64,000 nt of DNA from Wuchereria bancrofti (taxonomy: Eukaryota; Nematoda; Chromadorea; Rhabditida; Onchocercidae): assembly GCA_005281725.1 (NCBI GenBank), contig SSBO01000012.1, positions 11,943,048-12,007,047 on the forward strand, in the 5' to 3' direction. The translations under genes and the position numbers were made by a program. This document shows positions 42,901 to 54,200 of this stretch, in pieces. The notes beneath the pieces were generated by a model. It searched no databases and was not told the origin of the DNA. It saw nothing but the letters and a program-made list of their open reading frames with translations. Each line of letters begins with the position of its first letter. The stretch's first letter is position 1.

Positions 42901-45400
42901 TTCAGTTTGGCTCTATCACACATTGATTACAATTTGTCAATAGTGTCTAGGTGAGATGGGGTGATATTGTAGATTGATATTGGGACTGATCAGTTTGGTT
43001 TATTCATAAATATTTCGATGAAAAAAAGATTTAATTAACTTTAATGATTTCTGAAATATTTACAAATTTGCATAATTGGAAAAGGTAATTTGATGATAAC
43101 ATTCCATTTCTCATATGCATATTCTTTTATCTTCACTGAATAACTGGTGAATAATTTATAAGTCTATTATGTCAAGCAATCATTTTCTTCATTTCTGGAA
43201 ATTTCTTCTAAGATTCAACTTTCATATCTTTCATCTTTCTTACCATTCCTTTCAAGAATGATATATTAGTCTTTTCATCTCATTTCTATCGTATTTAGAA
43301 TCTTTGATGACCAGAGAAGATCACTTTTGAGTTGTTTGGTTAAAGATTTGATAATATTAAGAGTATAGTTATTTCTGAAGATGAAAATGCACACTTCCTG
43401 ATATTCCTTAGAGAACAGTGGATGGATAGAGGGGATTGATGTCATAAAGTATGTGTCTCATTAGCTGTGACTTTAAGTCAGGTGATATTGCTGATGATTA
43501 GTAGACATCATTCTTGATGATAAAGTCAAGTATTTCTGAACTGAGTAAGAAATGTACCTCGAAACACTGTTATCACAGATATGTTTGGGTCAATTGAATT
43601 CAGGTTTTTTCTCTTTTGTCATGTGCGCATAAGGGCGGAGACAAAAACTGATGGAAGGGTCACCTCTTCAAACATACCTTTCCAGAATCAATCCTTTATT
43701 TCTCATAAATGTCCAAGATTTATCTGTCGGAAATGATAAGCTTTTATTATTTGCTTAACCATCGACGACACTTTCATTCATTCACCTTTCTATCATACTA
43801 ATATCATATAATTTCATCAATGTTTTGTAATTGTCTTAGGCTTTTAGGACTTTTCATGCAAGGTATTTCTTATCAATATTTTGTACGACATAAGAATGAA
43901 ATTGTAACTTATACGGAAACTATTCAGATGCTGCTTCTATGTCATATTTCCCTCTAGCTCGGGAATACTTTCCTTCTAAAATCCTGTTATCTTTGCGATC
44001 GCAGTCCTGAAATGAGTAGGGTGAAGAGGGTAAGAATATTATGCCGAAGTAAATTTAGGTTAAAAGACATGAGAGATACTTCATCCTTTGTCCTGTGTGT
44101 TTCACTGAGTGAGGTGGTTATTCAGGAATTGCTTGGTTACAATAATTCAATTGTTAAATGAGATGACCATTCAGTTCGCATATTTTTCCATATCCTTTGT
44201 TATTTTATTTATATTTCTCTTTTTTTATCACATGAATTTTCATCATCAGTGAGATGAAGGTAATAAGATAGTGAGATAAACAGGTAACGAGCTGTCCATT
44301 CAGGTTCATCCGCTTATCATCTAGTAATTTGTTTACGTTTCATCTATTTTATGCTTTTATTTGTTTACTTTTTCCTTCTTTTCTTTTACTGTGAATATTG
44401 CAATATTTGCTTAACTTCTGGCAGTGATCAAAGATCGCGACATGCCAATATATACACATGCGCATATGTGACACCCGGGAAGACAGCTGTTTGGTGTGTT
44501 ACGGCCAAGTTATCATTATGTATACATGTGCGTGGAGGTGAAATCTTCCTTTTGTCCATTTGTTTAAAATGCTATTCGTAATTATTTTAAAAATGCCATA
44601 CCAGACATGCAAGAGATGGATGAAAATAAAGCGATTAGCTCGCAATTCATAAAATCCCTCATTAAACCAGTTTGTTCATCTTTGACAAAACCAAAACATT
44701 TACAACAGCTGCTTTTCATGTCATCAGGATGTAGAAGTGTTGTAATGACTAGTGCTGATATGATATGATATCAGTAAAATGTCTAACAGGAAGGACTATG
44801 GCTGATAAAGGAATAATCAAATTCTCTTTAGGTGTACTAGCAGATTACTCAAAATTCCACATTGTTTACATAATTGCTACACATATATCATATCTTTTCC
44901 TCTGAAATGATCCCTATCACTATTATATGTTCATATTGCTATATACATTTGATAGATTGAACGGTTCATTCTTTTAAAAATTGATGTTTGATGGGTGGAT
45001 GAAATGAAATCTCTCATTTCTTTCTTGTCAGTTAATTTCATTCATTTAAATAATTTCTTCACCAAGTATATTTAAGTTGATTCGAAATTTCATACATTTT
45101 TATCGAACTTTTAATCTTAACGCTAGAACTGTAAATCATTCGCACCAATTATAAACCTATTATTTTTGGACTTTTTTGTCTAATATTTTAGAAGCTGAAT
45201 TGAGGAATGATGAAGTCAACCGTATTTATCAAACTTCTTCAGCTAACCCTTATTAGTTCTCATTGTCTCTAATTGATATGATCTCTGTCAGTTCTCTAAG
45301 CATCAAAAAAATCCTATTAATAGTTATTAAATTGCTTAATTATTGCGTACCATAGAATGAACGTTGTTAAATCGACGAAGTGAAACAAGAAGTACCTTAA

Positions 45401-45466
45401 TCTCTCTCTTTCTCTCTCATCCTTTCTCTCCCTCTCCCTACCCCATTCCCTCCCTCTCTCTCTTTT
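45401..45466 (+). repeat. Polypyrimidine tract ending in TTTTAG
   Basis: Some 65 bases are almost purely C and T (TCTCTCTC, CCCTCTCC blocks) and end in TCTTTTAG. It resembles an extreme 3' splice site, but no coding exon follows. It could form triplex DNA. Confidence 0.85.
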
Positions 45467-47543
45467 AGGAATTATCGATAAGGAATGGGATTATCTCTGA
45501 AAGATGCATTATGTTAACACAAAGGTCATTTGAGGAGGGAATTTGTAGATTTTTACTTCAGTTATCGAGAAACTATGCTAATAGCTTAAATTATGGCTGA
45601 AACGAAAAAAAAAAGAAATTAAGAGCTGTCATAACTTTTCATCTTTTTCTTAAGGATTATTGCAAGTTTAAGTGAAAATTTTGTCACTTTCAGTCTGCTA
45701 TAATTTTACCTATTTGTTTCACTCTCTAACTTTTGAATTTCCTCAAATTACCCGTAGGGTAACTTTTTTCCACTCTTTTTTTAACAACTAATTCCTTTTT
45801 TTTTCTTTTTCATATACCTGTATTTACCTGTACAATATGTTTGATAAATCCCAGGTCTTCTTCATAATTTCCTCCATAATTAGGATGGATGACCAGCACT
45901 GTGACAATATTTATGAGGAAATGAGGCTGCACAGTGTTTCACACTAAGGGAGATGTCGGTCGCGATTAACATGTCCTAATTCTTGTCTTCAGGATTCTTA
46001 ATTCCAGTTTTCAGCCTTCCTGAATAAAAGAATGATTGGTTAGTTAACTGTTTTAAAGTGTTACAAAAAATGTTGATTCGGACAATTTTTAATCTGAGAA
46101 ACAAAAAAAGCTACCGGAGATATTGATTATTTGACATTTAATAATATTAGTTGTTTTGTCACAGTCGATTTGTTCTTTTTGCTTAGAATGAAAATTATTT
46201 TTCTCATATCAGAAATGATTGTTTTCTCTTTGTTAGAAGGAAGCTCGAGGCGGAATTGTTGATAGCAAAGATTTAAGCGAAATTCAAGTGAAATACTGAA
46301 ACGCATCCGAAATGACAGAAGCAGAACTCACTGTTGATAACATCAATCTCTTCAAAATTTGATTCATTTAGAGTGTCAGTCATTCTTTGAAAATATATTA
46401 AATAAGGATTACTGTATCTTGTTTCGGTCATTATTCCCTTACATATAAAAGTACTGCACTTAGCGCCTCTAATTAGCATGTTCTATTCAATGAAAGTTAT
46501 TATCTTTGTATGAGTTACAAGAAGTTATAAGTGATAATGCAATTGATGTTGTCTCATTAATGTGATCTTAGACATGTCATATGTCGCTGTCACTGGATGG
46601 GATTAGAATTAGAAGTTCGAATTCTTGCTTAGAGAATATGAGATATTTTTAAATTTATGCCAGATGAATGTTAATCCATGGAAATATTTCGTGGCCAAAG
46701 ACTACACTCCACAATTAGTCCTAAAATTAACGAAATAATGAGTTTATTTCTGAATTTATTGATTCTTTTCGACATTTCGATCAATACATTATTATATCGG
46801 TTAGTGCTATCTAATGGTTAAATTTCTTCTTTCAGCATGCAATTTCCTTAATTGTCTTTTATAATTCTTAATTGCTATCATTAATGGTTTTGTTGTTGTT
46901 GTCATTACCGAGCTTAGATAAATAGGAAAGGTTATATAAGCTGTAAAAGTATCTCCCATGGAATGATTAGAAAAGTTCAAATTTCAGGTTTTCTTCAAAT
47001 CTCAAATAAAGATAAACAACTTTGAATAGCTCTTTTTAGACCTATTTCTTATTGAAAAAGTAATTTAAATCGGATTCTGATATTCTGCTGGCATTTGCAG
47101 CTATGAAATAATCTTTGTGAATACTATAAATTTAAGTAATTCTGATTATTGCCAAACTGCCGTACATCGAGTATTTTCATAAAGAAAAAGAAGTAAAAAC
47201 GATAGAGTAATACTTGTTTATGCTTTATCACTTTCTTCTTTCCCTAAATTTCGTTTTTATTTTTGTTTTCCTTTTTCGAAATTTGGATTAATTTCATTAT
47301 AATATCATTTATAGGAGCGAAGGTTCAAATGAAATTTATGGCACTTAAGGCGTAAACTAGAATAATTGAGTGAATGATCTGTTGTTATTGGCAAAAGGAG
47401 CATCGGTAAGCCAAAGAGATAGAAATTGGATTCTATTCGATGGAAAACTTCCTGTTGCTGTGAACTACTGCATGAAGTGTGCCAGGTCACATTAAGAACA
47501 TTTGTCATCCATCAAGCGATTGCAGAGTAATGGGCAGTTATGG

Positions 47544-47544
47544 N
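47544..47544. other. Single ambiguous base before the minisatellite
   Basis: An N stands immediately before the first repeat unit. It probably marks an unresolved join in the assembly, since the array begins exactly there and its true length may be different. Confidence 0.8.
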
Positions 47545-47896
47545 TATGTCTGAGTATCACATCCATAAATTGTGAGTCACGGTTGTACATGTCTGAGTAT
47601 CACACCCATGAATTGTGACTCACGGTTGTATATGTTTGAATATCATAGATCCATGATTTGTGAGTCACGCTTGTATATGTCTGAGTATCACATCATTGAA
47701 TTGTGAATCACGGTTGTATATATTTCAATATCATGCATCCATGAAATGTGAATCACGGTTGTATATGTTTGAATATCATGTATCCATGAAATGTGAGTCA
47801 CGTGTATCTGTTTGAATATCATAGATCCATGAATTGTGAGTCACGGTTGTATATGTCTGAGTATCATACATCCACGAATTGTGAATCACGGTTGCA
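47545..47896 (+). repeat. Minisatellite, about 8 units of 43-48 bases
   Basis: Each unit reads roughly TGTYTGARTATCAT, then ATCCATGAATTGTGARTCACGGTTG. Units differ by substitutions and small indels; the sixth lacks part of CGGTTG. Five of the eight units carry TGAGTCA or TGACTCA, the consensus of AP-1-like bZIP factors; three carry TGAATCA. The array is non-coding. A partial second copy follows at 49309-49487 as part of the large duplication. Confidence 0.92.
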
Positions 47897-49307
47897 CCAA
47901 AAATGGGCAATCAAATTAATTCCCCTGAAACTCTCACATATCCTGGAAAACTGATGCATGGAAATTGAGCAAATATAGGTTATATTTGGCATTTGCCTTG
48001 CCTGACGAGATATATATGTCATAAATATTGGACACTCATAAAATTCACCAACTTTTTTCTCTCTCTTCCCCCGTCATCCCTTCCATTTATTTCCATGATT
48101 TCTTGTTTACTAATAAGTAATATTCCATGAAAAAGTAATATAAGCAATAATGTTCAATCAAAGTATAAGTAATTTTTTGAAAGGCTATAATGTTGAAATA
48201 ATAACGAATGATGTAATTTATTTTGATAAAAATAAGTGTTTAATGAAAAAGATGAAAACAGTGTAATTTATTTAAAGTGAAATAAACGCACTGATAGAAG
48301 CATTTGAATAAACAATGAAATATATTTGAAAGTGATAAAAATTACTAAAACAGATATAAAAACCATATAGTTCATTTAAATGGACGAAAAAAGAATGAAT
48401 TGACTAAAATGGATATGGTATATAAATAAAGAAGAATAGTATATGGTTTTAAGCTAATATAAAACTTAATTATAGAGATTTAAATAAAGATGATTTATCA
48501 AAAAAAAAAAAATAATATAAAAAATGTAACATATTTAAATGAAAATAACATGATGACGAAAACTTGAAATTTTTCCTGTGAAATAAACTATGAAATAAAA
48601 AAAAAACTAATATTTGTGTTAATATTTCATAAACAAGTTGGTATATAAATAATTACTTGGTGATAAGATGATAATGAACAGAAATTATTAACCAACTAAG
48701 ACGCATAAAGATTTCTGTCCTGTCTAATGAAACAGAAATAAAGAAATATAAAGATGAACATTCATGATATCTATGAATGACATAGATGAATATTGCTTGA
48801 GAGAAGGAAATCAAGACTGTAGGAAAGTCACTCAACAATGAAGGAAATTCAGGCTCAGAATCCGATCATTTATAAGATATTAGTTTATACAGAATTGATG
48901 TACATTAAATTTGTTACTCAATGCTTGACAGCATTGATCTGAAGTTAACAGTAAGAATATTAGTGAAGAGAATTTCGTTTCAAACGAAATAACAATTGTA
49001 CATTATAGGTGCAGAGAAAAAATTAATGGAATTCAAAGAAAAAGTTATGTCAGTCAAACATTCCATCAAACTTCAGGAGATTACTACAACAGGTAACTTT
49101 ATGTCTCATAGAGATCGAAGACCCGTGCATTGAGTACCGTTGAATATTCAAACAAAATACAAAACAAAGATTTCATTTATGTTGTATATTAAGTTCGATT
49201 GGATTTATACATGTATATATAATTCAGCTCGAAATAATAACATAACATCTATGTACATTACAGTTATTTTCCAATAATTGATTAGCTATTGCTTAAATGG
49301 CCCATTA
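47718..49307 (+). repeat. Copy 1 of a 1,590-base direct duplication
   Basis: It spans the last four minisatellite units and about 1.4 kb of AT-rich non-coding DNA, ending in CCCATTA just before an N. Copy 2 follows with an offset of 1,591 bases. The copies look identical wherever I compared them. An identical spurious 61-codon frame sits at the same relative place in both. Confidence 0.9.
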
Positions 49308-49308
49308 N

Positions 49309-50898
49309 ATATATTTCAATATCATGCATCCATGAAATGTGAATCACGGTTGTATATGTTTGAATATCATGTATCCATGAAATGTGAGTCACGTGTATCT
49401 GTTTGAATATCATAGATCCATGAATTGTGAGTCACGGTTGTATATGTCTGAGTATCATACATCCACGAATTGTGAATCACGGTTGCACCAAAAATGGGCA
49501 ATCAAATTAATTCCCCTGAAACTCTCACATATCCTGGAAAACTGATGCATGGAAATTGAGCAAATATAGGTTATATTTGGCATTTGCCTTGCCTGACGAG
49601 ATATATATGTCATAAATATTGGACACTCATAAAATTCACCAACTTTTTTCTCTCTCTTCCCCCGTCATCCCTTCCATTTATTTCCATGATTTCTTGTTTA
49701 CTAATAAGTAATATTCCATGAAAAAGTAATATAAGCAATAATGTTCAATCAAAGTATAAGTAATTTTTTGAAAGGCTATAATGTTGAAATAATAACGAAT
49801 GATGTAATTTATTTTGATAAAAATAAGTGTTTAATGAAAAAGATGAAAACAGTGTAATTTATTTAAAGTGAAATAAACGCACTGATAGAAGCATTTGAAT
49901 AAACAATGAAATATATTTGAAAGTGATAAAAATTACTAAAACAGATATAAAAACCATATAGTTCATTTAAATGGACGAAAAAAGAATGAATTGACTAAAA
50001 TGGATATGGTATATAAATAAAGAAGAATAGTATATGGTTTTAAGCTAATATAAAACTTAATTATAGAGATTTAAATAAAGATGATTTATCAAAAAAAAAA
50101 AAATAATATAAAAAATGTAACATATTTAAATGAAAATAACATGATGACGAAAACTTGAAATTTTTCCTGTGAAATAAACTATGAAATAAAAAAAAAACTA
50201 ATATTTGTGTTAATATTTCATAAACAAGTTGGTATATAAATAATTACTTGGTGATAAGATGATAATGAACAGAAATTATTAACCAACTAAGACGCATAAA
50301 GATTTCTGTCCTGTCTAATGAAACAGAAATAAAGAAATATAAAGATGAACATTCATGATATCTATGAATGACATAGATGAATATTGCTTGAGAGAAGGAA
50401 ATCAAGACTGTAGGAAAGTCACTCAACAATGAAGGAAATTCAGGCTCAGAATCCGATCATTTATAAGATATTAGTTTATACAGAATTGATGTACATTAAA
50501 TTTGTTACTCAATGCTTGACAGCATTGATCTGAAGTTAACAGTAAGAATATTAGTGAAGAGAATTTCGTTTCAAACGAAATAACAATTGTACATTATAGG
50601 TGCAGAGAAAAAATTAATGGAATTCAAAGAAAAAGTTATGTCAGTCAAACATTCCATCAAACTTCAGGAGATTACTACAACAGGTAACTTTATGTCTCAT
50701 AGAGATCGAAGACCCGTGCATTGAGTACCGTTGAATATTCAAACAAAATACAAAACAAAGATTTCATTTATGTTGTATATTAAGTTCGATTGGATTTATA
50801 CATGTATATATAATTCAGCTCGAAATAATAACATAACATCTATGTACATTACAGTTATTTTCCAATAATTGATTAGCTATTGCTTAAATGGCCCATTA
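49309..50898 (+). repeat. Copy 2 of the 1,590-base direct duplication
   Basis: It starts immediately after the N at 49308 in the middle of a minisatellite unit and ends where sequence new to the window begins. That geometry, a contig end and the next contig start carrying the same sequence, suggests an unmerged overlap rather than a biological tandem repeat. Confidence 0.9.
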
Positions 50899-51008
50899 AA
50901 ACAAAATACAAATTATAGATTATTTTTCAAATGTCTCTTTAAATAAAATTAAACATTTTATCTTTTAGGCTTATAAAAATCGGTATTAACTTATTATTTT
51001 TCAAATTT

Positions 51009-51185
51009 ATCTAAAATAAGCAATTCAGCCGGCATCACAAAAATAATACCTAATCAAACAATTTATTACGATTTTTCAGCAGAAGTATTTGCACCTCTTA
51101 TGATATTTGCTGACATATTTCGAGGATGATCATTACTAGCGTCGATTTCTGGTAAAACTGTGCCCAAAACACGTTCTTCAATTAT
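51009..51185 (+). repeat. 177-base duplicate of the ZNF800-like terminal exon, left of gap
   Basis: This segment is repeated exactly at 51205-51381, across a run of 19 N. It contains a second copy of the last codons, stop and downstream bases of the zinc-finger gene. The copy cut at the gap lacks the rest of the exon and is not an extra gene. Confidence 0.92.
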
Positions 51186-51204
51186 NNNNNNNNNNNNNNN
51201 NNNN
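51186..51204. other. Assembly gap of 19 N
   Basis: Unknown bases are flanked by the same 177 bases on each side, as expected when overlapping contig ends are placed side by side without merging. Confidence 0.98.
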
Positions 51205-51257
51205 ATCTAAAATAAGCAATTCAGCCGGCATCACAAAAATAATACCTAATCAAACAA

Positions 51258-51263
51258 TTTATT
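51258..51263 (-). terminator. AATAAA overlapping the stop codon of the ZNF800-like gene
   Basis: On the minus strand the stop TAA at 51264-51262 runs into TAATAAA, so the hexamer begins inside the stop codon. If used, the 3' UTR would be only about 15-20 bases. A chance match is possible in AT-rich DNA. Confidence 0.4.
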
Positions 51264-54200
51264 ACGATTTTTCAGCAGAAGTATTTGCACCTCTTATGAT
51301 ATTTGCTGACATATTTCGAGGATGATCATTACTAGCGTCGATTTCTGGTAAAACTGTGCCCAAAACACGTTCTTCAATTATCGGATCCGGATAATACGGT
51401 TTCGGATTAGTTGAGCTAATAATCTAGAAAAAACCAACGCTCAAATTTCAATTTATATATATATATATATAACATTGCGTCCAATAAAAAAAAAACAAAC
51501 TTTTCCCGAAGTATACATTACACGACCTGGCTTCATTGCGTCCACAACTCGAGTGAGATCATCAGCCTGGAAAATATGTTAATTATAGGGTTTCACCCAG
51601 CAAATGTTAATTCTTATCAATTTGCGGTTTTTGTTTTGTCTTGAAAAAAATCATGATAAGTCCATATTAATTTATACGTATGCTAAGTTACAAAAAAAAC
51701 AACAGAAGACTGGATGAATAACTAAATACACCATATTACTTGTCTCTGTGTCATACATGGTAGAACGTCGCCCGGCAGCACATAACCCCTTGGTGCAAGA
51801 TGCAGTTTATCACAATGTCTGTATTGCAAGTGAGTTCGCATGTCGGAACAGAAAAATGAACCACAACCGCACAATGAACAACGTAAACGCATGATGCGTA
51901 AATGACTCACAGCATGCCGTCGTCCCTCCTGCAATTTCATTAAAATGAAATAAACCATGAGGACATTCCCAAAATCAAATGAAATGAAGCCTTAGCAATA
52001 CCAATATGAATGTTCAGGAATTCTATGAAGAGTAATGTACAATGATGTTGAAACATTATGTTGCAATACGCACCAGTTTATGTAAGCATAAGGCTTGTCT
52101 ATAAGAAATATCATTTCAAGAATTAAAACAGAAACAACTCCAAACAATTTCTTTTTTTTTAATTTTTGTTAAAAAGACTGACTGATATGTTCGCAATAAT
52201 GTCACCACATTGCATGCACTTATGAGCACTTGATGCACCATCGCTTGAAGGCGAAGCAGGACGGATGAACGAAAAAAATAGATCACGCTGTGTTTCGGTA
52301 AGATAGACAGGAATTTCTGAGAGATCCTTTGGAAGAGATGCTTCACCATCTAAGTAGCGTACAATCTAAACAAAAATATTTTTAAAAAAATGGAGAAAAA
52401 TTTCTCGAGTCTACTGCAATTTGATTTGAACCTGAAATTAATGTCACAATGTCAAACAAATACCAAACTGACATCAATTTCAAAAATAGAAATTGTTAGT
52501 TGATGGGTTAAAGTTTTCCAAAAAATCTGTCCGCAAACTAACGAACAATCAACATACCATAACTTCATCATTATTTTCTCGGATTGTTGAGAGATCTTGC
52601 TTACGACGAGACTGCGATGCGGGACGCCCATCACCTGATGCTATCTTTGTATTGTCGCTTGTTGTCAATCCCCTTATATCTTTCGAGGTGCTTGCCATTT
52701 CTTCTTCATCTGCAACTCACTTTATTTCTAGTAAGAATTTCCCATATATTTACATTTTTTGATACGTAATAGTCCAAACGTAATAGCATCCCAAGTGAGC
52801 AAAAAGTATGACTAACCAACATTAGACAACAAATCATCTCCATATTTCATCCTTCGAGCCCGTGGAGTATACTGTAAACGACAAGTTTTCTTGGTCTAAA
52901 ATTAATAGCAAAATGCCAACAACAATTTGATGAGTCATATTAATAGTAGGAAATATTAGCATTACATTAATGACGAAAACACTACCATTATATCTTTAGT
53001 ACATTCCGCACCAGCTGAAGATAAGGGAAGCGGCGATTGTGCTGCATCATCGTTCAATTCGTGGCTATTGGTCACAGTGCTGCTATAACAAATGGAATTC
53101 TTTTAAGATTTGTCTTAGATTGTCAAGCATGAGACATATAAAAAACATATTACAATGCTTGAGAACTAACTAGGCGTTTTCATGTGGCGCAGAAGTCGAA
53201 GAGTTCGATGTTTCTTCGCTGCTTGCCTCCGACTGAATACCAGGAATGGTACTAGAAGGTTCAGTAGGTGTTGAGCGTCGACTGTTCGTACTTTTAACAT
53301 ATTTTGGTTGGGTCCTCGATGGCGATCGACTTTGTCCTGCTCTTGATGACGGTCGACTTTGATTCTTTGGTTGTGCACATTCCGAATCAATATCATCATC
53401 ATTGCGACGAGAACGTTTGTTCCTAAATTTCATAAATGAATATGAAGTTATGAGAAATAAAGTCCTCAGTACAAATATTTATTACTCATTTTATCCAAAC
53501 AATTCATAATAATACAACAATACACAACTACCGCACTGAAAAAAAAGATAAAAAATATTAACGAGAATACTTACTTAAAACCGGTGACATAATTCTCATC
53601 AATCCAATTTGGTTTACGACGCTGACGTGAAGGACGCTGTTTACGACCGTCTTCCGCCTGAAAAATAGAAAATAAAAAATTTGACATAATCTAAGCTGCA
53701 TTTATTGGTTAACAAATTTATTCACTGAACATGCACTTACTTCGTCACTATTTCCACTAAGCTCATCTTTTTCAATATCGTTCTTCGGTGTTTGTCTAGC
53801 TCTTGGTTTCGGCTTACGCCCTCTACCACGTTTCTTTGGTGGGTCAATCTCGTGCTTTTCTTCCTCACCACTTTCTTGCGAAGTCTTAAAAAATAATACT
53901 ATCAATTTTCCCTAACGACTCTTAATTTTTGCCTTTTTCAAACAAATACCCTGCTAGGACCAGCTACTTCAACCATCGGTACATTTTCTATACGTTTACG
54001 CGCTGTACGAAGCCATACTGGTGGACCATGCTTTTTCTTTTTCGAAATTGATGGGCTCACTTTTCCAAACTGAAAAACAAATTTTCCGAAATATGACATA
54101 CCTACAAAATAATTTTCTGAATGGTTAATAAGATCTTGAATACTTTGTAACTTTAGAACGTCAAAACAAACCCGTCCTGCCCTCCCGTGACCAAGACGTG

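Larger units (their letters stand above)
40139..47543. other. Gene-poor intergenic region
   Basis: About 7.4 kb follows the GCN2 stop. It should include the GCN2 3' UTR at the left. Open frames here (such as 41004-41213, 41517-41789 and 44351-44581) show no known protein pattern and no neighbouring exon. The region holds a TG/CA tract pair near 42.7-42.9 kb and a long polypyrimidine tract at 45.4 kb. Nothing else is recognisable. Confidence 0.6.

Noticed and set aside
47545..47896. Evenly spaced repeats resembling a CRISPR array
   Set aside because: The whole unit is repeated with drift and there are no unique spacers. This is a eukaryotic minisatellite.
48653..50429. Two identical 61-codon minus-strand frames
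   Set aside because: Same sequence in both copies of the 1,590-base duplication; no domain or splice context.
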